The notes under the pieces are model-generated. The model saw only the letters and a program-made list of their open reading frames with translations. It was not told the origin of the DNA and made no database searches. A stretch of DNA of 64,000 bases, from positions 62,001 through 126,000 of the forward strand of contig NZ_WHMA01000008.1 in NCBI RefSeq assembly GCF_010994375.1. The letters run 5' to 3'. Below are positions 34,418 through 42,468 of the stretch, piece after piece (position 1 is the first letter of the stretch; every line of letters begins with the position of its first letter). The position numbers and the translations under genes were made by a program. This DNA is from Halomonas sp. NO4. GTDB taxonomy: Bacteria > Pseudomonadota > Gammaproteobacteria > Pseudomonadales > Halomonadaceae.

Positions 34418-36001
34418 TCACAGGATCTTGAAGTTGCCGCCGCCCACGGCGTGGCTCACGGCAACTTCCTCCACCACCGGGTCCTGCAGCGCCTGGCCGG
34501 CGTACTTCCCGCGGATACCCGCGATCCACGCTTTGGCCCGCTCGGTGAGCTGGAAGTCGTCGTCCATCAGCCGCCCGCGGGTGATCAGGATGCCCAGGTC
34601 CGCCCCTTCATAGCGGAAGTCCCCGGCACCGCTGATGCGCAGGAAGAAGGCCTCCTGGTCGTTCTCCGCCGCGTGAGGGTGATAGCTGTAGTGGTCGTAG
34701 GCGATGGTGCCATCCTCGTTCATGCGCCACACCCCGGTACGCGGCGCCTGGGTGAGCAGATCGACGCTCTCCTCGGTGTGCTTGATCACCAGCTGGCTCC
34801 AGCTGTCGACGCTGTCGGGGTGCGACCAGCGCTCGTTGATCTCGTCGATGTCCAAGTCGAAATCGAGATCGGAGAACTCCAGCAGGTGAAAGAGGAACAG
34901 CGGGATGTCGGAATGGGCGAAGGCCGCCACGTTGGTCAGCGAGCTGGCCCCGGTGACCCGCGGGTTGAGCTCGCCCAGATAGACCTCGCCCGTGTCCATG
35001 TCGATCAGGAAGTCGAGCTCGAAATAGCCGCGATAGCCCTCGTCGCGCAGCGCCTCGCCGAACTGGAAGGTGTACTCCCGGGCCTTGTCGCGCACCTCCT
35101 GGGTGAAGGCGCCGGCGAACATCTCGTTGCCGCACCAGCCGCCCTTGTAGGGAGTGAGCGTCTTGAAGCCGACCAGCTCGGTCATCAAGGGGCCCACCAC
35201 GGTGCCGCAGCGGGTGGCACAGGCCTCGATGGCCGAGCCGCGGCAGTTGATGCACTTCATGATCTTGACCTCGGGCTCGGCCTCGATCTCCTCGGCGTGC
35301 TTGTAGTAGTCATCTTCGCTGGCGATGAAGAAGGTGGTGTGGCCGGAGTCGCCGAAGGCGGTCTGTACCACCAGATCGTTACCCAGATCCTTGCTGACCT
35401 CGCACAGCTCCTGGTAGCTGCCCACCTTGGCCAGCACGTTGGGCACGCTGGGCACACCGGCCTTGTTGCCGATGCGCACCGTCTCGATCTTGTTGTCCAT
35501 GCGTTGACGCAGTGCCGCCGGCGGGAAGGCGACCTTGAGGCCCAGCTGCTCACAGATCGCTTCGGTGTGCTCGTCAAACATCAAGAAGGCGGCTGTACCG
35601 GCGTTGTCACCGTCGGCCCGCGACTGGATGAAGTCGATCACCTCCTTGTGCTCGAGCAGGTAGTTGTTGATGTCCTCGATGCTCTCGAAGTCGCGGGGAA
35701 ACTTCTCCTTGGGCACGAAGACGTTGCGCTGCTGGCCCTCGAAGCAGTCTATGTAGTTGATGTGGCGGAAGTTGCTCACCCAGTCACCGATACCCAGCAG
35801 GTTGAAGTTGGTGGCCGAGATGAAGTAGACGGGCTCCTTGTTGTTGCGGAAGTGGCGACGCACATCAGCAATGCTGGTGATCTTGTTCATTGTTGTCGCT
35901 CCATCGATGGCGGGAGTGGCGGCATCGGCCGGGGTAGATGCCGTGGCGGAGTCCCCGGGGCGGAACAGTCGTCGCAGCAGGCGTACCAGGGACTCCAGCA
36001 T
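34418..36001 (-). CDS. ATP-grasp ligase (biotin-carboxylase-like)
   Basis: A 527-aa protein with an ATP-grasp fold. The metal-binding motif is ELNPR at 344-348 and a preceding acidic residue lies in GYFELDFLIDMDTG. A lysine-rich ATP loop comes earlier. There is no biotin domain and no carboxyltransferase, so despite the usual name it probably ligates a carboxylate to an amine or thiol via an acyl phosphate. ATG 36001 follows AAGGAG at ideal spacing; ATG 35890 also has GGAG upstream and would remove a Pro/Ala-rich N-terminus. It starts 15 bases after the carbon-nitrogen hydrolase gene. Confidence 0.8.
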   Translation of the reverse strand: MLESLVRLLRRLFRPGDSATASTPADAATPAIDGATTMNKITSIADVRRHFRNNKEPVYFISATNFNLLGIGDWVSNFRHINYIDCFEGQQRNVFVPKEKFPRDFESIEDINNYLLEHKEVIDFIQSRADGDNAGTAAFLMFDEHTEAICEQLGLKVAFPPAALRQRMDNKIETVRIGNKAGVPSVPNVLAKVGSYQELCEVSKDLGNDLVVQTAFGDSGHTTFFIASEDDYYKHAEEIEAEPEVKIMKCINCRGSAIEACATRCGTVVGPLMTELVGFKTLTPYKGGWCGNEMFAGAFTQEVRDKAREYTFQFGEALRDEGYRGYFELDFLIDMDTGEVYLGELNPRVTGASSLTNVAAFAHSDIPLFLFHLLEFSDLDFDLDIDEINERWSHPDSVDSWSQLVIKHTEESVDLLTQAPRTGVWRMNEDGTIAYDHYSYHPHAAENDQEAFFLRISGAGDFRYEGADLGILITRGRLMDDDFQLTERAKAWIAGIRGKYAGQALQDPVVEEVAVSHAVGGGNFKIL

Positions 36002-36016
36002 GGTGATCTCCTTGGG

Positions 36017-36886
36017 TCAGAACTCCTCGACATCGGCCCGGCGGGGCTTCTCCAGCGGGCCAAGGGTGTCGAGGAAGGGCGTCGAGCCGCTTTCGGCGCG
36101 GTACAGCGGGAAGTCGACACGCCGGTCGCGGAAGCTCTTCAGCGGCTGGCCGAGGCCGCGCAGCCCGGTTTCGCGCTCGCGACGCACCCGGTTCAGGTCC
36201 ACCTCGATGGGCATGATCTCCTCGCCGGTGCCGGCCTGGTGAATGACGTCGCCGGACGGCCCGACGACGATGGAGCGGCCGTTGCCGATGGCACCGGCGC
36301 CGTTGATGTCGAAGAAGTAACACTGGTTGACCGCGGCGTTGGTGCGCGCAATGGCCAGCTCGATGTCGCGGTCGATGGTGTCGGTCATGGTGGGGTGGAG
36401 AATCACCTCGGCTCCCATGGCGGCCAGGGTGCGCGTGGTCTCGGGGAACCACATGTCGTAGCAGATCGACACCCCGAAGCGGCCCACGTGGGGCACGTCG
36501 AAGGTGACGAACTCGCTGCCGCTCTCCACGCCCGCCTCGTAGGGGCGGAAGGGGAACTGCTTGCGGTAGCGGGCCACCACGTGGCCGTGGGGGTCGATCA
36601 CCGAGAGGGTGTTGTACACGCCGGCCTCGGTCTGCTCGAACATCGAGCCGGGGATCAGCCAGATGCGGTGCTGTTCGGCCAGCTGGCAGAACAGCATCTC
36701 GGCGTGGCTGGGCAGCGGCTGGGCGTGATGAGGGGAAGCGCCCAGCGGCATCAGCTCGCTGAACACCACCATCTGCACCTGGGGGAAGCGACTCATCAGC
36801 ACGTCGACCCGGTGGCGCATGGCCTCGGTGTTGTCACCATGGTGCAAGGCTTGCAGCTGCACGCCGGCAATCGTGAAATAGGACAT
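36017..36886 (-). CDS. Carbon-nitrogen hydrolase (nitrilase superfamily amidase)
   Basis: A 289-aa hydrolase with the complete catalytic triad of the superfamily: Glu44 (FSELMPLG), Lys109 (RYRKQFPF) and Cys142 (SICYDMWFPE). The fold and length suit the aliphatic amidase or N-carbamoyl-putrescine amidase branches. It would cleave an amide, carbamoyl or nitrile group. It is the first gene of a four-gene block placed between doeX and doeC. A 192-base gap separates it from doeX, so a local promoter is possible. ATG 36886 begins at the first strand (YFTIAGVQLQ); the longer frame upstream is low-complexity. Confidence 0.85.
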   Translation of the reverse strand: MSYFTIAGVQLQALHHGDNTEAMRHRVDVLMSRFPQVQMVVFSELMPLGASPHHAQPLPSHAEMLFCQLAEQHRIWLIPGSMFEQTEAGVYNTLSVIDPHGHVVARYRKQFPFRPYEAGVESGSEFVTFDVPHVGRFGVSICYDMWFPETTRTLAAMGAEVILHPTMTDTIDRDIELAIARTNAAVNQCYFFDINGAGAIGNGRSIVVGPSGDVIHQAGTGEEIMPIEVDLNRVRRERETGLRGLGQPLKSFRDRRVDFPLYRAESGSTPFLDTLGPLEKPRRADVEEF

Positions 36887-37078
36887 CGTCTCGCGTCTCT
36901 CTCCGTCAGGCGATCTCGGTCGGTCTGGGCGTGGCGCAAAGCGCCTCGGCTCCGCTCGGGCGGTGGCCGCAGGGATCACCCGGCAGCCGTCAGTGACGGC
37001 TCACTACACACCTGAGCTTAAGCCAATTCCCATCCACTGAACATCAACGCTGAACGTCCGCACGGCCACGGACGGGGC

Positions 37079-37555
37079 TCAGACGGCGAAATCCTCGGGC
37101 GCGAAGCCGGCCGGCGGACGCTTGACGACCTTGGTGACGATGTAGGTGAAGTAGCGCTCGATGCCGGCATCCGAGGTCAGCCAGCTGTCGATCAGGCGCT
37201 GGTAGGCGTCGATGGAGTCGGCCTCCACCTTGATCAGGTAGTCGACACCACCGCCCACGGCCACGCACTCGGTGACCGCGGGGGTGTCGTGCATCAGCGC
37301 CTCGAAACGGGCGAAGCTCGAGGCGTTGTGGGCCTTGAGCTCGATCTGCACCCACACCGGGGTGCGCTTGACCAGCGCCTCGGGGTGGATGCGGGCGCTG
37401 TAGCCCTCGATGATCCCGGCCTTCTCCAGGCGGCGCACCCGCTCCCAGCAGGGACTCACCGAGAGGTTGATCGCCTCGGCGAGCTTGGACTTGGTGATGC
37501 GGCCATCCCGCGACAGGATCTCGAGTATCTTCAGGTCGTAGCGATCGAGCTTCAT
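37079..37555 (-). CDS. doeX: Lrp/AsnC-family regulator DoeX
   Basis: A 158-aa feast/famine regulator: N-terminal helix-turn-helix (KSKLAEAINLSVSPCWERV), then the RAM ligand-binding domain with GGGVDYLIKV. In Halomonas elongata DoeX binds near the ectoine genes; here it follows doeB by 17 bases in the same transcript. ATG 37555 starts at the conserved LDRYDLKIL. It probably works with the divergent EnuR-like regulator. Confidence 0.9.
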   Translation of the reverse strand: MKLDRYDLKILEILSRDGRITKSKLAEAINLSVSPCWERVRRLEKAGIIEGYSARIHPEALVKRTPVWVQIELKAHNASSFARFEALMHDTPAVTECVAVGGGVDYLIKVEADSIDAYQRLIDSWLTSDAGIERYFTYIVTKVVKRPPAGFAPEDFAV

Positions 37556-37572
37556 GCGATGGGGCGTCCCTC

Positions 37573-38586
37573 TCAACCCAGGGAGTCGACGATGTCGGCG
37601 ATCACCGCAATGGTATCACCCATATTGACCAGCGCCGGGTGGCGACGTGCCGCCAGTACACCGCTGCGCTCGGCGCGGTACGTCACCGGCGGCGTGCCGC
37701 TGCGCGTCAGGTCATAGACGCGGGCGATCGCCTCGCCCTTCTCGACCCGCTCGCCGAGGGCGAAGGCGAGTTCCAGCAGCCCCGTGTGCTCGCTCTGCAC
37801 GTAGCAGCTGGCATCCGGCATGTCGAGATAGACCTGCGGCTCGGCGGGCATCGACACCTTGCCTGCCATCAGGCCGTAGTGGATCAGGAAATTGCGCACG
37901 CCGCGCTCGGTGATGGCCAGGCTCTCGGGCGTCGAGGTGCCGCCGCCGCCGAGTTCGGTGGCCACGAAGATCTTTCCCTGGCTCTCCACCACGGTATCGA
38001 AGAGCGCCGCGGCGTCGAGCTCGAACATCATCATGGCATAGGGGGCGCCGAACGCCTTGGCGCCCTCCAGGGCACGGCGCTGCTGCTCGGCGTCCTCCAG
38101 CACGTGGGAGGCACCGAAGGGAATGATGTCCAGGGTGCGCCCGCCGGAGTGCAGGTCGAGTACCACGTCGCTCATCGGCACCATCACCCGGGTGAAGTAG
38201 TCGGCGATCTTCTCGGTGACGGTGCCATCCGGGTCGCCGGGAAAGCTGCGGTTGAGGTTGCCGCCGTCGAGCCCCGAGGTGCGCTTGCCGGCCATCACCG
38301 CCGGCTGGTTCATGCACGGCACGATGATCACCCGGCCCTGGACGTCCTCGGCGCGCAAGTCGCTTGCGAGCTTCATCAGCGCGGTGATGCCCTCGTACTC
38401 GTCGCCGTGGTTGCCGCCGGTGAGCAACGCCGTGGGGCCCGCGCCGTTCTTGACCACGGTGACGGGAATCATCACCGCACCCCAGGCGGATTCGTCGCTG
38501 GAGATGGGCAGCTTGAGAAAGCCGTGCTGCACGCCGTCCGCCTCGAAGTCGACGGTCGCGGCGATGGGGCTGGGTCGCTTGGTCAT
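37573..38586 (-). CDS. doeB: N-acetyl-L-2,4-diaminobutyrate deacetylase DoeB
   Basis: Zinc hydrolase of the succinylglutamate desuccinylase/aspartoacylase family, 337 aa, removing the acetyl group from N-alpha-acetyl-diaminobutyrate formed by DoeA. The zinc ligands are in GGNHGDEYEG and a later DLHSGG. The catalytic Glu lies in the FVATELGGGG segment. It lies 28 bases after doeA and directly before doeX, the order known from Halomonas. A close relative acting on other acyl-amino acids is unlikely in this position. Confidence 0.93.
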   Translation of the reverse strand: MTKRPSPIAATVDFEADGVQHGFLKLPISSDESAWGAVMIPVTVVKNGAGPTALLTGGNHGDEYEGITALMKLASDLRAEDVQGRVIIVPCMNQPAVMAGKRTSGLDGGNLNRSFPGDPDGTVTEKIADYFTRVMVPMSDVVLDLHSGGRTLDIIPFGASHVLEDAEQQRRALEGAKAFGAPYAMMMFELDAAALFDTVVESQGKIFVATELGGGGTSTPESLAITERGVRNFLIHYGLMAGKVSMPAEPQVYLDMPDASCYVQSEHTGLLELAFALGERVEKGEAIARVYDLTRSGTPPVTYRAERSGVLAARRHPALVNMGDTIAVIADIVDSLG

Positions 38587-38614
38587 GGTCAGGGTCTCCT
38601 TGTTTCGCCCCGGC

Positions 38615-39814
38615 TCAACGGACGAAAAGTTGTCGGGGAAAGTCCGCCAGCGTCTCGCAGCCGGTCTCGGTGATCAGGATGCTCTCGGTGATCTCCAGGC
38701 CCCACTCGTCCTCCCACAGGCCGGGCATGAAGTGGAAGGTCATGCCCGGCTCGAGCACCGTCTCGTCGGAGGGACGCAGACTCATGGTGCGCTCGCCCCA
38801 GTCCGGCGGGTAGGAGATGCCGATGGGGTAGCCGCAGCGGGCACCGCCGCGGTCGAAGCCGTACTTGTCCATGGCCGCCCCCAGCGCCATGGCGATATCG
38901 GCGGTGCGGTTACCGGGCTTGGCCACCGCCAGGCCGTTGTCGATGCCCTCGAGCAGCGCCGACTCGGCGCGCACGAACTCCGCCGGGGGCCGGCCCAGAA
39001 ACACGGTGCGTGACATCGGCGCATGGTAGCGCTTGAAGACCCCGGCGATCTCGAAGAAGGTGCCCTCGCCTTCACGAAAGGGGGTGTCGTCCCAGGTGAG
39101 GTGCGGGGCGGCGGCGTCCTTGCCGGTAGGCAGCATGGGCACGATGGCCGGGTAGTCGCCGCCGTAGACCTTGCCGTTCTCGTCGCACCAGCCTTCGATG
39201 CCCACGCGGTAGATCTCCGAAACCAGCTTGCTCTTGGGCAGCCCCGGCTCGATCACTTCGAGGATGCGCGAGTGCATGCCCTCGACGATCTTCGCCGCCA
39301 CGCGCATGTACTCGACCTCCTGGGCGGACTTGATGGCGCGGCACCAGTTGACCAGGGAGTTGGCGTCGGCAAAGCGGGCGTGGGGCAGCTCGCGCAGCAG
39401 GCTCTGGTAGGCCTTGGCGGAGAAGTAGTAGTTGTCCATCTCCAGCCCCACCACCCCCTGGTGCCAGCCGCGGTCGGGCATGATCGACTGGGCCAGATAG
39501 TCCATGGGGTGCATGTCGGGGTTCTGGACGTAGTAGTCCGGGTAGTAGGTGATGTTGTCGGGATCCATCCAGCAGGTGCGCAGCGCCCCGTTGGCGTCCA
39601 TGCGCCGCCCGTACCACACCGGCTCTCCTTCCAGGCCCAGCAGCACGCACTGGTGGACGTAGAAGGACCAGCCGTCGTATCCGGTCAGCCAGGCCATGTT
39701 GGAGGGGTCGCTGATCACCAGCACGTCGATGCCGCGACCGGCCATCTCGGCGCGCACCTTCCAGAGCCGGCTGGCGTATTCCTCACGCGAGAAGGGCAGA
39801 TTCACCTGGTTCAT
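38615..39814 (-). CDS. doeA: Ectoine hydrolase DoeA
   Basis: M24-peptidase-fold (creatinase-like) enzyme of 399 aa that opens the ectoine ring to acetylated diaminobutyrates. Characteristic segments are ISDPSNMAWLTGYDGWSF near the start, GWHQGVVGLEMDNYYFSA, and GARCGYPIGISYPPDWGE. The start ATG 39814 (NQVNLPFSREEY) gives the length I recall for the characterised Halomonas enzyme; ATG 39829 would add five residues. It is first in the minus-strand operon and divergent from the enuR-like gene, with operator-like elements between. Confidence 0.93.
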   Translation of the reverse strand: MNQVNLPFSREEYASRLWKVRAEMAGRGIDVLVISDPSNMAWLTGYDGWSFYVHQCVLLGLEGEPVWYGRRMDANGALRTCWMDPDNITYYPDYYVQNPDMHPMDYLAQSIMPDRGWHQGVVGLEMDNYYFSAKAYQSLLRELPHARFADANSLVNWCRAIKSAQEVEYMRVAAKIVEGMHSRILEVIEPGLPKSKLVSEIYRVGIEGWCDENGKVYGGDYPAIVPMLPTGKDAAAPHLTWDDTPFREGEGTFFEIAGVFKRYHAPMSRTVFLGRPPAEFVRAESALLEGIDNGLAVAKPGNRTADIAMALGAAMDKYGFDRGGARCGYPIGISYPPDWGERTMSLRPSDETVLEPGMTFHFMPGLWEDEWGLEITESILITETGCETLADFPRQLFVR

Positions 39815-39908
39815 GGAGCCGCTCGCCATCGCATCACCACTAACCGACCGCCTCCAGGAGCACGAGGGGCCGGGCCAAAATGGTCGGACAAGGGATCGGA
39901 CGCCCCGC

Positions 39909-39917
39909 ATTGTCATG
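39909..39917 (-). promoter_or_regulatory. Candidate EnuR operator element 1
   Basis: ATTGTCATG on the plus strand, i.e. CATGACAAT on the minus strand. It is inverted relative to the elements at 39936 and 40013 and lies downstream of the predicted doeA start of transcription, where a repressor would block elongation. Confidence 0.5.
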
Positions 39918-39935
39918 AACCGCCACCGCCCTGAC

Positions 39936-39946
39936 CATGACAATTG
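39936..39946 (+). promoter_or_regulatory. Candidate EnuR operator element 2
   Basis: CATGACAATTG, an exact 11-base match to the element at 40013. It overlaps a possible -35 box of the enuR-like gene (TTGTCC 39944-39949, then GATAGT at 39967-39972). Confidence 0.55.
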
Positions 39947-39967
39947 TCCGTCAATGCCGCTAAGCTG

Positions 39968-39998
39968 ATAGTAGCACTCGCCCTTGGCTGGCGGTCAA
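39968..39998 (-). promoter_or_regulatory. Likely doeA promoter
   Basis: On the minus strand TTGACC (39998-39993) and TACTAT (39973-39968) with a 19-base spacer, slightly longer than ideal for a sigma-70 promoter. The predicted start is near 39961, so both downstream operator elements fall in the leader. Confidence 0.4.
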
Positions 39999-40012
39999 AG
40001 GCTTTATTGGAT

Positions 40013-40023
40013 CATGACAATTG
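40013..40023 (+). promoter_or_regulatory. Candidate EnuR operator element 3
   Basis: CATGACAATTG, overlapping the start codon of the enuR-like gene and lying upstream of the doeA -35 box. Repression of its own translation region or DNA looping between elements would both be possible. Confidence 0.5.
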
Positions 40024-41420
40024 ACCTGACCCCGTACCTCAGCGACACCGGTCCCAAGTACCTGGCCATCGCCCAGGCACTCTCCGAGGCGATCCGCCAG
40101 GGCGAGCTCACGCCGGGCACCCGCCTGCCGCCCCACCGGCAGATGGCGGAGAGCCTCGGCGTCAGCGTGCAGACGGTGTCGCGCGCCTATGCCCAGGCCG
40201 AGAAGATGGGCCTGGTGCAGGCCCGGGTGGGCAGCGGCACCTGGATCAACGCCCTGGACGATGCCCGCGAGTCGGCCTACCTGCGCGGCCACGAACCGCG
40301 CCACGAGAGCCCGCTGATCGACCTCTCCATCGCCCATCCGGTGTGCCCCCCGGGCCACCACCTGCGCTTTCGCCAGGCGCTGGCGATGCTGGCTGACCAC
40401 GCCAGCCCCGAGGTGATCACCGCCAACCGCCCCATCGCCGGGCTGTCCCATCAGCGCGAGCGGGCCAGCGCCTGGCTCGCCAGCCGGCTCCACGTCCCCG
40501 GCGAGATGGACGACCGCATCCTGTGCAACGGCGCCGCCCACGCCCTGATGCTGGCCATCTCCAGCGTGGTGCAGCACGGCGACCTGGTACTCACCGAGGC
40601 GCTCACCGACCACGGTCTGATCGCCCTGTCGCGCACCCTGGGCTTCCAGTTGCGCGGGGTGGCCGTGGACGGCGACGGGGTGATCCCCGAGGCGCTGGAC
40701 GGCGCCTGCCGCCGCTTCAAGCCGCGAGCCGTGTGCCTGACGCCCACCCAGCTCAACCCCACCGGCGCTACCATGGGCGAGGCGCGCCGCGACGCCGTGG
40801 CCGAGGTGCTGGCCCGCCACCGGGTGTGGCTGATCGAGGACGATGTCCACGCCCTGCTCGAGGCTCCCGGCCTGACTCCGCTCACCGCGCGGCTGCCCGA
40901 CATGGGCTTCCACGTGACCAGCTTCACCAAGGTCACCGTGCCGGGGCTGCGCGCCGGCTACCTCACCGTGCCGCGCGGCCAGCTGCACCATGTGCTGCCC
41001 CGCATGCGCGCCACCAGTTGGATGGCCACGCCACTCTCCTTCGAGCTCGCCGACCAGTGGCTTGCCGACGGCACCATCGAGACGCTGGCCGCCGAGCAGC
41101 GCCAGTTGCTCGCCACCCGCCAGCGCCTGGCGGCGCGGTTGCTCGCCCGTCACGCCCTGGCCTCGCGCCCCACCAGCCTGCACGTCTGGGTAACGCTTCC
41201 GGATGCCTGGCGCGCCGAGGAGCTGCAGCAGCACGCCGAGCAGGAGGGCATCGCCATCACCACGGCGGTACCCTTCATGGTCGAGCAGACGCCACCCCCA
41301 CGCCGCATCCGCGTGAGCCTGGGCGCCGAGCAGGACCTCGACCGCCTCGAGGAGGGACTCAAGCGCCTGGCGGTGCTACTCGAGGAGGCACCGCCACCCA
41401 TGATGCAGATCGTCTACTGA
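40014..41420 (+). CDS. enuR: MocR/GabR-type regulator of ectoine degradation, EnuR-like
   Basis: A 468-aa regulator with an N-terminal GntR winged helix (residues 10-75: GTRLPPHRQMAESLGVSVQTVS) and a fold-type I aminotransferase domain. The PLP lysine is K306 (TSFTKVTVPGLRAGY), matching the position known from marine EnuR (about 302). EnuR represses ectoine catabolic genes and is released by acetyl-diaminobutyrate or diaminobutyrate bound to PLP. Position and divergence from doeA support the name. ATG 40014 is used although the Shine-Dalgarno is weak; a ten-codon longer frame is less likely. Confidence 0.88.
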   Translation: MTIDLTPYLSDTGPKYLAIAQALSEAIRQGELTPGTRLPPHRQMAESLGVSVQTVSRAYAQAEKMGLVQARVGSGTWINALDDARESAYLRGHEPRHESPLIDLSIAHPVCPPGHHLRFRQALAMLADHASPEVITANRPIAGLSHQRERASAWLASRLHVPGEMDDRILCNGAAHALMLAISSVVQHGDLVLTEALTDHGLIALSRTLGFQLRGVAVDGDGVIPEALDGACRRFKPRAVCLTPTQLNPTGATMGEARRDAVAEVLARHRVWLIEDDVHALLEAPGLTPLTARLPDMGFHVTSFTKVTVPGLRAGYLTVPRGQLHHVLPRMRATSWMATPLSFELADQWLADGTIETLAAEQRQLLATRQRLAARLLARHALASRPTSLHVWVTLPDAWRAEELQQHAEQEGIAITTAVPFMVEQTPPPRRIRVSLGAEQDLDRLEEGLKRLAVLLEEAPPPMMQIVY

Positions 41421-41454
41421 CCCACCGCCATTCACGAGAACAGGAGGAGCTGTC

Positions 41455-42390
41455 ATGCGCGTACTGGTCCATATCGACGACGCCGAGCTGTGGCGCGACG
41501 CCCTGGCTCGCCGTCTCCCGGAAGCCGAGGTCATCACCAGCGCGGCCCCGGAAAGCGCCCGCCGCGCGGCCGACTACCTGGCGGTGTGGAAGCCGCCCGA
41601 GTGGCTGCTGCGCGAGCCCACCGCCCTCAAGGGCATCGTCAACCTGGGCGCCGGCGTCGATGCCCTGCTGAACAACCCCGGCCTCCCCTCGGGGGTGCCC
41701 ATCGTCAAGCTGCGCGATGCCGGCATGGCGGAGCTGATCGGCGACTACGTGCGCTACGCCGTGCTGCACTTCCAGCGCGACTTCGACCGCTACCGCCGCC
41801 AGCAGGCGCATGCCGAATGGCGCGAGCACGCCGTGGTCGACAAGGCCGACTGGCCGGTGGGCGTGCTGGGGCTGGGCGCCATCGGCGCCAAGGTGGCCTC
41901 CATGGTCGCCGCCGACGGCTTCCCGGTGCACGGCTGGAGCCGCTCGCCCAAATCGCTCGAGGCCGTCACTTGCCACCACGGCGACGCCGGCCTGGCGGCG
42001 TTGCTGGCCCGGGTGCGCAGCCTGGTGCTGCTGCTCCCCGACACCCCGGCCACGCGCCATATCGTCAACGCCGAGACCCTGTCGGCGCTGCCGGCCGGCG
42101 CCAGCCTGATCAACCCCGGGCGCGGCACACTGGTCGACGAGGCTGCCCTGCTCGAGGCGCTGGGCGAGGGTGAGCGTGAAGGCCGGCTGCGCGGCGCCGT
42201 GCTCGACGCCTTTCCCGAGGAGCCGCTGGCGGCCGAGAACCCGCTGTGGTCGCACCCGCGGGTGTGGATCACCCCGCACATGGCCGGGCCCACGCCCCTC
42301 GGCGCGGCACTCGACCAGGTCGCCGAGGCCCTGCGCGCCTTCGCGGCGGGCGAGCCCATCGATACCGTCGATCCCGCAGCCGGCTACTGA
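41455..42390 (+). CDS. D-2-hydroxyacid dehydrogenase, GhrA-like glyoxylate/hydroxypyruvate reductase
   Basis: A 311-aa NAD(P)H-dependent reductase. The cofactor loop is VLGLGAIGAKVASM, and the catalytic Arg, Glu and His lie in the INPGRGTLVDEAAL, DAFPEEPL and ITPHMAGPT segments. The short catalytic domain and the segment VNLGAGVDALL fit GhrA. The Shine-Dalgarno AGGAGGAG is the strongest in this part of the window. It lies 34 bases after the enuR-like gene on the same strand, so the two are probably co-transcribed. A role in reducing a 2-oxo acid from hydroxyectoine breakdown is inference. Confidence 0.88.
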   Translation: MRVLVHIDDAELWRDALARRLPEAEVITSAAPESARRAADYLAVWKPPEWLLREPTALKGIVNLGAGVDALLNNPGLPSGVPIVKLRDAGMAELIGDYVRYAVLHFQRDFDRYRRQQAHAEWREHAVVDKADWPVGVLGLGAIGAKVASMVAADGFPVHGWSRSPKSLEAVTCHHGDAGLAALLARVRSLVLLLPDTPATRHIVNAETLSALPAGASLINPGRGTLVDEAALLEALGEGEREGRLRGAVLDAFPEEPLAAENPLWSHPRVWITPHMAGPTPLGAALDQVAEALRAFAAGEPIDTVDPAAGY

Positions 42391-42468
42391 ACGCTCGGCA
42401 ACAACCCTCCCGCCACCCGCCAGCGGCCGGGCCCCGGGCCCGGCCGCCGGCTGGTGCTGGCGGGTGCC

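Noticed and set aside
34451-37015. Plus-strand open frame of 854 codons opposite the ATP-grasp and hydrolase genes
   Set aside because: It mirrors two genes with intact catalytic motifs on the minus strand; its composition (Gly, Val, Leu, His rich) is that of antisense reading in GC-rich DNA.
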